64,000 nucleotides of DNA from Ottelia alismoides. Lineage: Eukaryota; Streptophyta; Magnoliopsida; Alismatales; Hydrocharitaceae. Where the stretch lies: the NCBI GenBank assembly GCA_037367405.1, contig JAZKJV010011616.1, forward strand, positions 248,001 through 312,000, in the 5' to 3' direction. Under the pieces are notes generated by a model. It did not search any database and was not told the origin of the DNA. It worked only from the letters and a program-made list of their open reading frames with translations. Each line of letters starts with the position of its first letter. Within the stretch, counting starts at the first letter, position 1. This document shows positions 44,232 through 55,754 of this stretch, piece by piece. Position numbers and translations under genes: made by a program.

Positions 44232-46178
44232 AGAGACCAGCACCAGCCGCAGCAGCAACCCCCAGCGTATCAGCAGCAGTCATCCTACGGTCCTCGTCCC
44301 TATCAGCAGCAGGGACAGCCGTGGAGACGTGAGCAGCAGGCTCACCAGGGATACCAGCAGCACCCTCCATCCTACCCCTCTTACCCATCACAGCAGTTCC
44401 AGCAGCCTCACCCACAGAGAGGCCACCCGTCGGGCTCCCACGAGAGCCCCGCTTTAAATGACATCGCCCGCCTCCTCACGGACCAGCAGGCCACATTCAG
44501 ACGGGAGATGGATGAGTTCCGCCAGGAGATGCGGGACCTGGTGAGAGGGAAGGCCGCCATACCAGCCCAGATAGAGCCGAACCCGAATAGCCTCAAGAGG
44601 AAATCTGAGCAGGTAGTACATACTGAGTTAGCCACTCCTAGTGATCCATTTGATGATACTTCTTCGGATCTATTTGATGCTGATTTTGTCACACTTAGGA
44701 GCGGTAGGACCCCAGCAGGCGGCGACGCCTCATCTGAGCTTCATCCCGAGGTGCCACAGGAGGAGGAGGAGAGCGGTACTGAGTCCGCTCTAGACGATGA
44801 CGGTGGTACTGAGGCCACCAAGGATGCTGATCCCACCGGCGGTACTGAGGCCGCCGCTTCACCAGATCTAGGAGGTGGTACTGATACCACCCATTCAGCC
44901 GAGCCAGCCAGCGATACTGATGCCGCACGACGTCTACCAGCAGCAGCAGCAGAGCAGCCAGCCCGTGGTGGTACTGAGGCCACCGGTGTTTGTACAGACA
45001 GTGATGTTGTTTTTCCTCGTGTTCATGTATCTCGGAACTCTGCTATGAATAAAGGAAAAGGTTTACTTTCTTCTGGTCCCACTGTGGTGCATGATGTATG
45101 TGTGGATCCGGTCCTTGAACCGTCTAGACCTTTTCCTAGTCCTTCATCTGAGAAGGACCCAGTGATCCCCTTCCCTAGAGCCCTTCAGATGGGAAAGGGG
45201 AAGAAAAAAGAAAATCCCAAAAAGAGAGAGCTTGAGGAGTTCAGCCAGAGCATGATTGATCGATTCCATATCCAGCTGACCCTCCAGGAGGCTTTGCAGC
45301 ACATCCCCCTTCTCCAGCGATCTTTGAGAGAGAGGACTACAGTCAGGAGGAGGAGGAGGAACCACACTTCAGAGATACATGTGCTGACCAAAGCCACGTG
45401 CTTCACGATCCAGAACCGACTGCCAGCCAAGAGGCCAGATTCAGGGGCCCCGTATGTCAGATGCCAGATCAGTGAGCAGAGGTTCGACCGTACTCTTCTA
45501 GATAGCGGATCGTCGATCAACCTTCTTCCGGCAGCCCTTCTCGACCGCTTCGAGTTGGGCACTCTTCGACAGAGCAGGACAGTCCTTCAGTTCGCTGATC
45601 GATCTGTCAAGAGGCCGAAGGGGTTATTACGAGACGTTATCGTCACTATTCAGGGCCTGCAATTCCCCGTGGACTTCGTAGTGTTGGACATGGAGATCCC
45701 TGAGTCAGTGGCCGATACCCCCATCATCCTTGGTCGTCCGTTCTTGGCCACAGCCAAGGCGGTGACTGATCATGATAGCGGGAAGGTGTACTTTCGCGTC
45801 CAGGGCGAGAGTATACAAATAGAGACGGTCGAGGACTACAGAGCCAAATTCAGAGCCCGCTCAGATGCGAGTACCGATTCAGAGCAGCTGACAGACGCAG
45901 AGCCAGACATCCACCAGGACTGTGATTTTGTGATCACAGATGATGAGGCAGCTTGGGCAGACCTTGAGACACAGACCACCCTCTCACTTTCAGACACAGC
46001 TGATGCAGAGATGACAGCAGAGGAGAGTCTGGAGAGCACAGACCTGGTTCAGGATACCATTGAGGTAGCAGAGCCGGTCCTTGATCGCAGCACGATGATT
46101 AGTGATGGTGGTGCTGATGCCACCTTGTTTTCCGGTGGTACTGATGCCACCGTTTCTGATACAGATCCCTCGGATTAA
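44232..46178 (+). pseudogene. Athila-like gag C-terminus and protease, 5' truncated
   Basis: One frame is open from the LTR junction at 44232 to the TAA at 46176-46178; the first in-frame ATG is at 44508. It starts with a Gln/Pro/Tyr-rich tail of gag (about 44232-44450), then a coiled-coil-like acidic and Gly/Thr-rich linker in which GGTEAT-like phrases repeat (44750-44990), and an aspartic protease with LLDSGSSINLLPAALL, the Asp at codon 332 counted from 44508 (45501). The family product cuts the polyprotein. The capsid part and any zinc knuckle are gone with the deletion. After the protease the acidic linker also carries GGTDAT phrases. It reads on in the same frame into pol, with the single TAA in between. 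Confidence 0.93.
46176..46178 (+). other. in-frame TAA between protease and RT
   Basis: The stop stands between ...DPSD and [10 protein letters not shown], in one continuous frame (both parts start at multiples of three). A single base change from a sense codon would explain it. The next bases, GAG, are not a known readthrough context. Confidence 0.9.
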
Positions 46179-49100
46179 GAGTCTGATTGGGATGATTGCT
46201 ATGATCACATGCCAGACCTGAGTCCATCTGAGCCTATAGATGAGGAGGAGGTGGATGCAGAGCCGAGCAGAGACAGTGCAGTAGAGCAGCCTTCTCCCGA
46301 TCCAGTTTGCGAGAGTATGCTTTCACTTTCCCAGGCAGATTTGGCCGACCTTGCAGCTTTCACTCAGTTTCTTCCACAGCCAGATTTGCCGGCACCCAGC
46401 ATTCCAGAGCTGAAGCCGCTCCCTACTTCGCTGAAGTATCGATTCCTTGCGGGCGAGCCAGAGATGTACCCAGTCATCATCTCCGCCGAGTTGACTGGAG
46501 AGCAGGAATCCCGTTTGATGGGGGTTCTTGAAAAGAACCGCAAGGCGATCGGATGGAGCGTAGCAGATCTCCATGGGATTAGTCCATCAGTGTGCTCCCA
46601 CCATATCTATCTCGAGGAAGGGGCGAAGCCGTCGCGTGAGTTCCAGCGGCGTCTGAACCCCAACCTGAGAGAGGTTGTGATGAAGGAAATATCAAAATGG
46701 TGGGGTGCAGGTTTTATTTATCCCATTTCCGATTCCAAGTGGGTCAGCCCCTTGCATGTGGTGCCCAAGAAGACGGGCATCACGACTGTGATCAGTGAGT
46801 CGGGAGAGGAGATCGCTACACGAGTACCCACCTCTTGGAGGGTTTGTGTTGACTACAGGAGACTCAACCAAGCCACCAAGAAGGACCATTTCCCCCTGCC
46901 TTTTATTGACCAGATCATTGAGAGACTGGCAGGGAAGAGCCATTATTGCTTCCTGGATGGGTACTCAGGCTACAACCAAGTGGCCATCGCTCTTGAGGAC
47001 CAGGAGAAGACCACCTTTACCTGTCCCTTCGGCACATATGCTTTTCGACGCATGCCATTTGGGCTATGCAATGCCCCTGCGACGTTTCAGAGGTGCATGC
47101 TGTCGATCTTCTCGGACATGGTAGGGGAGTGTTTGGAGGTCTTCATGGATGATTTCTCGATCTACGGCGACGGATTTGATTCTTGTCTTGACTGCCTAGA
47201 TCGAGTACTCCAGCGATGTATTGAGTATCACGTGGTGCTATCTTGGGAGAAGAGTCACTTCATGGTGACTCAAGGGACGGTGCTTGGCCACATCATCTCC
47301 AACGGGGGCATGGAGGTTGATCCGGCCAAGGTTGATGTCATTAGGAAACTCACACCGCCGTCCAATCTGAGGCAGCTACGGTCATTTCTGGGGCACGTTG
47401 GATTTTATAGGAGATTCATTCAGGACTTCAGCAGGATTGCCCGCCCGTTGACCGACCTCTTGACGAAAGACACCGAGTTCCTTGTCGATGACAAGTGTCT
47501 TTCGTCGTTTGCTACTCTCCAACAGTGTGTGATTGAGGCTCCTGTCCTCCAGCCGCCTGATTGGTCTCTCCCATTCGAGATCATGACGGACGCCTCCGAT
47601 TTTGCCGTAGGGGCAGTGCTGGGACAGAGGAGGGATGGAGTGCCATTTGCTATACACTACGCTAGCCGCACATTGGATTCCGCCCAGCGGAATTACACGG
47701 TCACAGAGAAGGAGATGCTAGCCGTGGTGTTTGCCCTGGATAAGTTCAGATCATATATCATCGGATCTAGAGTGACTTTGTTTACAGATCACACCGCCAT
47801 CAGGTACCTCATGGCAAAGAAGGATGCCAAGGCCAGACTGACTAGATGGATCCTTCTACTCCAGGAGTTTGACATTGAGATTAAGGATAAGCCTGGAGTC
47901 AAGAATGTGGTGGCGGATCATCTCTCCCGATTAGAGCAGCCTGAGGATTCTGAGCAGATTGATCCTATTAGAGATACCTTCCCAGATGAGGCGATCCTTG
48001 CTATCGCCTCACTCCCATGGTACGCCGATATTGTGAACTTTCTCGTTGTTGGGAAAGTCCCACAAGATTGGCCCAGGCAGAGGCTTGAGACCTTCCTAGC
48101 GAAGGCCAAGTCTTACCATTGGGAGGATCCCATCCTTTACCATGAGGGAGGGGATAACGTCTGGCGTCGGTGTATTCCTCAGGAGGAACACCATAGCGTC
48201 CTCACTTACTGCCACAAGCTTGAGGCAGGAGGACATCATTCTGGGAGGAGAACGGCACAGAAAGTGCTCCAATCCGGCTTGTGGTGGCCTACCCTCTTCA
48301 AGGACTCAGATGAGTTCGTGAAGAGGTGTACAGACTGTCAGAGGATGGGCACTTGTGGACATCGTGATATGATGCCGATGCAGCCCATTCACTTCTGTGA
48401 GGTTTTTGACGCATGGGGCATCGATTTCATGGGTCCATTCCCTAAGAGTCAGGGATTTGAGTACATTCTGTTGGCCGTGGATTATGTGAGTCGTTGGGTG
48501 GAGGCTATCCCCGCCCGAGCCGCTGATGCGAGGACAGTTTGCAGATTTTTGAGGAAGCATATCATCACGCGGTTCGGGGTTCCACGAGTTCTGATTTCTG
48601 ATGGGGGATCTCACTTCATCAACGACCAGGTGAAGGCACTTGCTAGCGAGTTCGGCATAGACCATCGTGTTGCTACACCGTACCATCCACAGACGAATGG
48701 TCTAGCCGAAGTATCGAATAGGGAGATCAAGACTATTCTGCAGAAAGTCGTCCGCCCTGACCGAAAGGATTGGTCACAGCTTTTGGACTCGGTCTTGTGG
48801 GCATATAGGACGTCTTTCAAGACACCTTTGGGCACATCTCCCTTTCGCCTCGTATACGGCAAGCCATGCCATTTACCTGTTGAGCTGAGGCACAAGTCAC
48901 TTTGGGTAGTTACAGACATTATCATGGATCCAGATGGTATGGGAGACCAGAGGAGGGCAGAGCTAGCTGCCCTGGAGGAGCTTAGAGATGCAGCTTTCTC
49001 AAGCAGCCTACAATATAAGGAGAAAGTCAAGGAGTGGCATGATTCTCATATCAGCCACAAACATTTTGAGATTGGACAGAGGGTATGGCTGTTTGATGCG

Positions 49101-49298
49101 AGGCTTAGATTATTTCCAGGGAAGCTACAGAGCAAATGGAAAGGACCTTATCTGGTTCGGAAGGTACACGACAACGGTAGCATCGACATATCTGAGTTGT
49201 CTTCTGAGAGTACCTTCCGAGTGAATGACCAGCGGCTCAAGCCATTTCTAGATCATGAGCCGCGGGTTGTTGATATTGCCCCTATTCATTTTGCGTGA
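46179..49298 (+). pseudogene. Athila-like RT-RNase H-integrase, long intact frame
   Basis: The frame runs without a stop from just after the TAA to 49298; the first ATG is at 46209, giving 1029 codons, counted below. Reverse transcriptase begins near residue 178 ([11 protein letters not shown]) with the catalytic FMDD at 312-315. RNase H starts with TDAS (Asp461). Integrase has a zinc-binding HHCC region (His661 and nearby, Cys707, Cys710) and the triad Asp739, Asp798, Glu834 (D-X35-E). The C-terminus has the gypsy GPYLVRKV block and no chromodomain. In the family this protein copies the RNA and inserts the DNA. All catalytic residues are kept, so decay is slight, but with the stop upstream, and no primer site, the element cannot replicate itself. 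It could act in trans only if translated by readthrough or internal initiation. Confidence 0.95.
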
Positions 49299-49429
49299 GA
49301 TGTGGTCTTTGACTCACATCTAATGCATCTCACGCCTGAGTTTCACTGATCTTCCGCTGTATATAGATCCAGATGTCCATATCATCACATTCTTTAGTCC
49401 CACATCCCTTTCTCCATCTTGTGATTATG

Positions 49430-49777
49430 CTATACTTAGGGTGCACTTTACCCTAAGTATAGGGGGGATGTGAGACCTTTCGGGTATGTCTTTTGTTTCT
49501 GTCTACCCCTGTTTTGCTGCCTATACTTAGGGGCATTTCACCCTAAGTATAGGGGGGGTAGACCCTGTACATTCTGCACTCAGGTTTTCCCTTAGTATAC
49601 AGCCTGCTATACTTAGGATTACTTGATCCTAATTATAGGGGGGAGACCTGGGTTCCTCTTGACTTTTCATTTTCCTTTTTGTATAGCCTTTCTTTTCACT
49701 TCCCTATACATAGCACGAGTTATGTCTTCTTCATCGCTCTTGACTCTGAGGACATCGTTCAAGCTAAGTATAGGGGG
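49430..49777 (+). repeat. hairpin plus polypurine modules after pol
   Basis: Three hairpins with 13-bp arms, each ending in a G-run: CTATACTTAGGGT/ACCCTAAGTATAG at 49430-49462, CCTATACTTAGGG/CCCTAAGTATAGG at 49520-49553, and CTATACTTAGGAT/ATCCTAATTATAG (one mismatch) at 49607-49638. Starts are 90 and 87 bp apart. A fourth, CTAAGTATAGGGGGG without its partner, is at 49763-49777. Each (TATAGGGGGG) resembles the true polypurine tract at 51374. Confidence 0.9.
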
Positions 49778-51373
49778 GTGTGTATATATTTCATACATAC
49801 TTTAGCCATAACTCGTACTTTGTGTGAGTGTGTTAATAAATAAAAATGGCTAAAAACCACAAAAATTTAAAAATTTTCAGGTACATAATCTTCTTTTATT
49901 TGCACATACATAGCTAGTGTACAAAGTATTTTTGTAAAAATGATTTCAAAAATCTTTTGTGTAAAGCTTGTGTAAATATTTTTGTATCAAAATTATGTAT
50001 ATAGTACAAAATTTTTCCAAAATGTTTTGAAAATCAAAAAGTTTGCAAAAATCTTGTGTAAATGTGTGTAAATATCTTTTTGCAAAACTTGCACTTCATG
50101 CATCATCATTCATGATTTCAAAACATTTTTCAAAATTTTTTGCATGATTGTAAAATAGTGTGTAAATAAGCATCTTTTTGTACATATGTATATAGTTTTT
50201 CTTGGATGATAGTTGACATTTAAACTAGCCTGGAATCAAATTGAGAAATGGAGCTTGATTAAGATCTTAATCCACCTAATTTCTAAGAGGAACCTTATAG
50301 GGCTTAGGTTTAAGGCTTTTCAGGTCCATGGTGACTTAATTCTTTGAGTCCACTAGGCTATGATCACATGTCATCTCAATGAGCCTAAGTAGAACACTTA
50401 ACAACAACACATGACTCATATAGATTATGGCTTTACTTGGACACCAGCACTATGCACCGAGCTCTCTACGGATGAGGTGGTGAGGAGGCAGTCTTCCTTG
50501 ACTTAGGGTAGCATATGAGGGTAGTACTTCTAGGCGGAACCTCTCTTCTTCTTATAGTGAAGGAAGTGCGTCTCAACTTGGTCTGGTTGCCATGAAGTCT
50601 AACGACGGGAGTTGTGGGTTGCAATAAAGCTTCAAAAGAGGGATAGTCTACTGGCTCAAGAGGAAAAACTCCTTGTATATATGCTGCACATGTATATGTT
50701 GTATAGATGCACTCGAAAAAAAATGCAAAAAGAAAAGAACTCCAAAAAAGTGGTGGGTCTGAGAGAAAATGATAACCCCACCGGAGTATGTATATAAGTG
50801 CAATAAGCAAAGCTTGGTTTCATGATCCACCTATTGTAGCTTGCAGCTGGGAGACTTGGCTACACTGGTCAAGCTCCCAAGGGTACTTGGCTACACTGGC
50901 CTTGACCCATTCTCTTCTTCCCCCTCTTCTTGAGCCGGTTGTACTTGAACTTAGAAGGGAATACCCCGCTCCTCGAGGAAAGAGTGGCCAGATTGAGGTC
51001 ATAGAGTTACCTTGTTGGGGAGGGTTGTCAAGTTGCCATTTCTGAGGTGGAGAGCTTAGACTTCACATTCACAGGACAAGAAAAGATTCATGGTCTTCAG
51101 GGTTTGTGATTGATGACTTGTTCTGATCTGGAGCATTGAGGAGTCTTGACTATAGCTTAGTGGAACTTAGAGGCTGTTAGGTTTTAAGCTTAAGTCTAAA
51201 TAAGGTTCCGACACATCAATAATCCATAGATCTGATTGAGCTCCATACCTCAATTTAATGAAGGCAAGTTTAATAATCAACCTTGATCCATGCACATCCT
51301 CTTTTTCTTTTTCTTTTTCTTTCTTTTTCACTTCTTTTTCAAATAAGTGTTTGCTAAGGGACTAGCAAAGTAT
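49778..51373 (+). other. 3' non-coding part of the Athila-like element
   Basis: AT-rich sequence with TGTAAATATTTTTG phrases, then sequence with no frame above about 115 codons. In some Athila elements an envelope-like frame lies here; none is present. Confidence 0.7.
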
Positions 51374-51385
51374 AGTATAGGGGGG
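51374..51385 (+). other. polypurine tract of the Athila-like element
   Basis: AGTATAGGGGGG abuts the TGATGAAT start of the 3' LTR; it should prime plus-strand synthesis. Confidence 0.9.
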
Positions 51386-54300
51386 TGATGAATACCCATT
51401 CATCACTCTTTATTCTTATATTTTAGCTACAAAAACCTATGCAAATGCATGTAGATATTTGTAAATAGGAATAATTAGCAAAAACATGCATCTTGTAAAA
51501 ATATATAATTAGCATGTTTTTGTGCAAAAATAAAAGAATAAAGATGAAAAAGAAAAAGAGGGAAATATTTAGAATAAATATTGAGCAACCTAACCCAAGG
51601 GAGGGCTCAGCATGGGCCTGACCGCATAAAAATCAAAGTAGAGGGAGATAGGGGCTCATGTGTATATATTTTTGTAAATAAATAAAATTATATTTTCCTC
51701 ACCCAAAAATATGTTTGTAAATATTTGTACATATTTATAAAGTATAAAAACAAAACAAAAATCAAAGAAAAATAACAAAATTAAAATTACAAAAATATAT
51801 GGTACACATGCCATGTATATAGTTGTACATAACTATTTATTTCCCCTATGTATATAAATAATAAAAATAAAATAAAAATATCCTTTTATTCTTCATTTTA
51901 TTCTATAAATAAATAAAATATAAAATAGGAATAAAAATGTATAAAAATAACTAATTAAAAATCAAAATTAAAAACCCTATATTGTACATATACCTATATA
52001 TAGCCCTATTATGTAAATACCTTGTTTTTATTTTGAAAAATTAATTACAAATCACCAAAAAATAGAGAAAAATAAAATAAATATTTTTCATGTTTTAAGT
52101 TTTTCGAAATTCGGCCATTTTCTAACTCAAAAAAATAGATCAAAATAAATAAGCGTGGCCTCTCCTGATTGGTCCACGGGGGATGTTGACCCCCCGGTCA
52201 ACTCCCCCCCTTGGAACATAGAGTTGCGGATCTGATTCCCGACCCGATTTCTCAACCTTTCCGCGAACAGATCCGATCTCCATTAACCCAAACCCCGGGC
52301 TCCATTTGTTCCTTAATCATCCCTGATCCACGCCCGACTGATAGCCTTGGGATCCGCGCTCCGAGCTTCACGCCCGACTCCCATCTAGCCGGACCCCTAG
52401 CGGTATTTAGTCTGAGCTCCGCCGCATTCTTTTTCCATCTTTGGCTCCCCATTCTTTGTCCCGTGACCTCCACAGCAACCCTCGAGGTGACAGCTCTCGG
52501 TTGCCCGTGTCGCAGCGAGGAGGGAGTGGCCGGACCATCGATCCGGCGACGTAGCGCCGCCGTGCTCCGCCCAGTGCAGGAGCTCGAGCCTCAGGACCGG
52601 ACGACCTTCGAGGCCACGACCGGGAGCTACCTCAGCTCCAGCCTAGTCTACTTCGCCACCCAGGTAACCTTCTAGCTTTCCTATTTCCCCTAATTTCTAG
52701 GTTGACCCAAATCGTAGCTCCGCCGAGTTCCGTCGATTCCGGCTATCTCGCATACCCTTTCGATCATCGGAACCCACGTTCACCATCGCCTTTCCTCCAC
52801 GCACCTTCTCCTCCCCTTCGTTCAACCCAGCTCGCACAGGAGCTGGGGTTCGAGCTCCACCGTCCGTCGCTCGCCGGAGCTCGCTCATCCCGACGCATCG
52901 ACCACCTTCACGCCGCCTCATCGGGTCGAGGCACTTTGCCCTCGACCCGTGAAGCTTCTGACCCATTTTGCAGGACCAGAGGAGGCTATCTGAGGCCTCC
53001 CAACATCCGTCCAGGAGCTTTCCTCCGCCGACCACGCCGGAGCCCCTCCAGGGCTCGGCTGGGCCATCGGAGGCCCCCAACAGCTGCGGAGCTTCATCGC
53101 CGACCTTCCCCGCTCTTCAGAGGAAGCTGAGGAGGACCACAGCACGCGCACGAGGCCGGCGAAACTCGCCGGCCAACTGTTCTTCGAGGGTCCTCGAGCA
53201 CCGTCCGATCGCCCTCAGCTCTCCAGTCTCCATCGTGACCATCCATCCATCGAGGAGCAGCCACCGCTTGATCCGTCAGAGGAGCGATCTGGACCGTTAG
53301 CGCAGAGAGAGAGGCACCAGCACCTGAGGCCGTTAGATCTTCCACGTGCCCTCCTCCGAGACGTCGATCAGGCCCACGTGCGGAAGGAGAGAGGCGCCCG
53401 TCGTCCACCACCGTTCGATCAGCCACGCGTCCATCATCTAGCCCTCGACGTAATAAAGGGGTAATTTACCGTAGGCCCCCTCTTAGTTTATGTTTTTAGA
53501 TTTAGTCCTGTAAATATTGTGTGCTTTTTATTTACGTTGGGTTATTTGCATTTGGGACCCCGTACCTTAGTTTAATCGCAGTTATGCCCCTGTGAGTGTC
53601 TGTCACGTGCTTCACCACGTGCTTTATTTGGTGTAATTGCAACTCTAGTCCTGTAGTTCTGGATGTTTATGATTGAATGAAAACTTTTTGGTAATTGCAT
53701 ATATGCCCCTGTGAGTGTTTAATTACGCATGTGCGCCTATTTTGTGGGTTAATTGCAGTACAGGCCCTAGACTTTTTGGTACGAGTTACCAAAAGGTCCT
53801 CGGACTTGTTTTTCTTACCAAAAGGTCCCTGAGTGCCCCAGGCACGTGCCTCGCGCGTGACTTGCTGGGAAAATTGCACCTGGACCCCCAGACCTTCGGG
53901 TATTTGCACTTTCGTCCCTGTGCACAGTGCCCTCTTTTGATTTTTGAATAAAATATCAAATCACCTCCAAATTCGATGAAAATTTGACACATGGCTCCTG
54001 CCATGTTGTAGGATTTTTGAGAATTTTTGAGGACATTTTTTGATTTTATTTGTTATTTTTAAAAATTCAAAAACCTCTGTTTTAGCTACTATCTAGAATT
54101 AAAAATCTCACAAAAATATAAAAACCCCCTCAAAAATTCCACAAAAATTAGGTACTGTTTCTTTTGTGTTTCTTGATTTTCTAGCCAATTTTGGCTATTT
54201 TTCATTGCTTAAAAACCCTAAAAACTCAAAAACACCTAAAAACTCATAAAAATTCTAGTAAATACTCTAAAAACCCAAAAACAATAATTTTGGTGCTCAA

Positions 54301-54880
54301 ATTTTCCTTATTTTCTCTAGTATACAGGAAAATTACCTCCAGGTCCCTCTGAGATCTTTAGATATTTTATCTTTGGATTTGGGCCTGGCTGGACAGTACC
54401 TTGTCTTTTCAGTACTGTTTGATTTTTAGAAAATAAAATACACATCAAAAAAATTCCAAAAATTCACCAAAAATACTAAAAAACCTAAAAAACATAAAAA
54501 CTTTTTGGTTTGAATTTTTGTTTGATTTTTGATGCATTAAATAATTAGCTAAAGTGTGCTTGCTTTTGTATTTCTTTTATTTTCTTCACTTTTGAAAATA
54601 CAAAAAAAAAATAATATAAAAATTATTAAAAACCACTAAAAACATTTTGCCTTTATTTTAATTTATTTTTACTACTTCGTAGGCCTTTGGCCAACCCGTG
54701 CTCCTTGTGTTCGACCCTGGGTGCTATACCAGGTTAATCTCATAGCTGGACCGCTTTGCCTTGTTTGATTGATCTTTGATTTATTCTGTGGTCCGATTTT
54801 TCTTGATATACTTAGTCTGAGTGATTGAGGTCGCAACGACCAATTTTGTACCTTTACCTTAGTCTCTTAGACGGTTATCA
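51386..54880 (+). mobile_element. 3' LTR of the Athila-like element (3495 bp)
   Basis: It starts TGATGAATACCCATTCATC and ends ACGGTTATCA, followed by the TGAGT duplication. It is complete, unlike the 5' LTR. Confidence 0.96.
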
Positions 54881-55754
54881 TGAGTGCCATTGTGTTCATC
54901 GTGCTAAATGTAGATAATATCCTAATCATTTGGAATGATCTAATGATGATAGTAATAAGTGTTTTATAAACTGGTTGTCCCATACCTCGAGATATGATCT
55001 CAAGGATACCTCTTAGATCTTAGTTCTGAAGTTGTTCAAAAGCAAAGAGAAGAGGGTATGGGGACTGTCACATTAATGGTACACCTTGGACATTTCCATT
55101 TTCTGGAAAAATTCCAAGAACGGATTCTTTCCCTCAAGATATGGTACTAACCTATCTAAAGGGATATCACCTCAAAGAGTTGAGGATATGAATGCTAAAA
55201 TTGCTAGCCCTTGGGCATCAGTTCTGAGAAACCGAGTGTACACTAGATGTGTACAAAAGCCAGATGTCTGCCATGCAGTGGATCCTACTATGGAGATAAA
55301 ATGCTTGATTGCAGTAATATCAATATCTTCAAAGATGACAAGACTTTAGAGATAGTGATCTCTAAGTCTTATCTTCAAGTAATTAAGACTTTATAGATGG
55401 AGATCTAAAAGGTCTTAACTACAAATACCATAGGAGATAGAGATCTCCAGGAATAAGGGTATTCTGATAAGGATAATAGAAATTACATACTGGTTATAAT
55501 AATTATTGAGGTGTAGTGTCAAGGACACTATGATTGATATGATTGACTATTGGTTGCATAAGATGCAACATTCGCATTAGATGCGAGCACTGTTACAGGG
55601 GATATGCAAGTGCCGTAAAAGGACTTGGTGTAGTCTTGCGAGAACAGAGTAACTAATCAGCTTACCTAGCTATTTTCTAGATAGCCTATGACTGTCACAT
55701 GAGTGTGGGATTAAATGATTAGCCCATTAATGGCTCTTTGGGCTAGTGGGAGAT
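54881..55754 (+). pseudogene. copia-2 RT end and RNase H remnant, with polypurine tract
   Basis: The pol trace resumes at the TGAGT duplication: AIVFIVLNVDNILII stands where copia RT has (L)YVDD, so both the Tyr and the second Asp of the catalytic box have changed. Then follow YDLKD, NSKNGFFPSRYGTNLSKGISPQ, VEDMNAKIASPWASVL and KPDVCHAV (55086-55290). The RNase H part is almost gone. GGGCTAGTGGGAGAT at 55740-55754 is the polypurine tract before the 3' LTR. Confidence 0.85.

Larger units (their letters stand above)
40741..54880 (+). mobile_element. Athila-like Ty3/gypsy element with both LTRs (14.1 kb)
   Basis: It is bounded by TGAGT at 40736-40740 and 54881-54885, has two LTRs of about 3.5 kb in direct repeat, a polypurine tract before the 3' LTR and a gypsy-order pol (PR-RT-RNaseH-IN) without a chromodomain. 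RT phrases such as [20 protein letters not shown] and [17 protein letters not shown] are those of the Athila lineage. The LTRs differ only at scattered bases and keep constant register (offset 10645) over nearly their whole length, so insertion was recent. The primer site and the first part of gag are deleted. There is no envelope-like frame in the 2.1 kb after pol. Confidence 0.96.

Noticed and set aside
49778..51373. Envelope-like gene after the Athila-like pol
   Set aside because: No frame of suitable length, no signal peptide or membrane segment in order.
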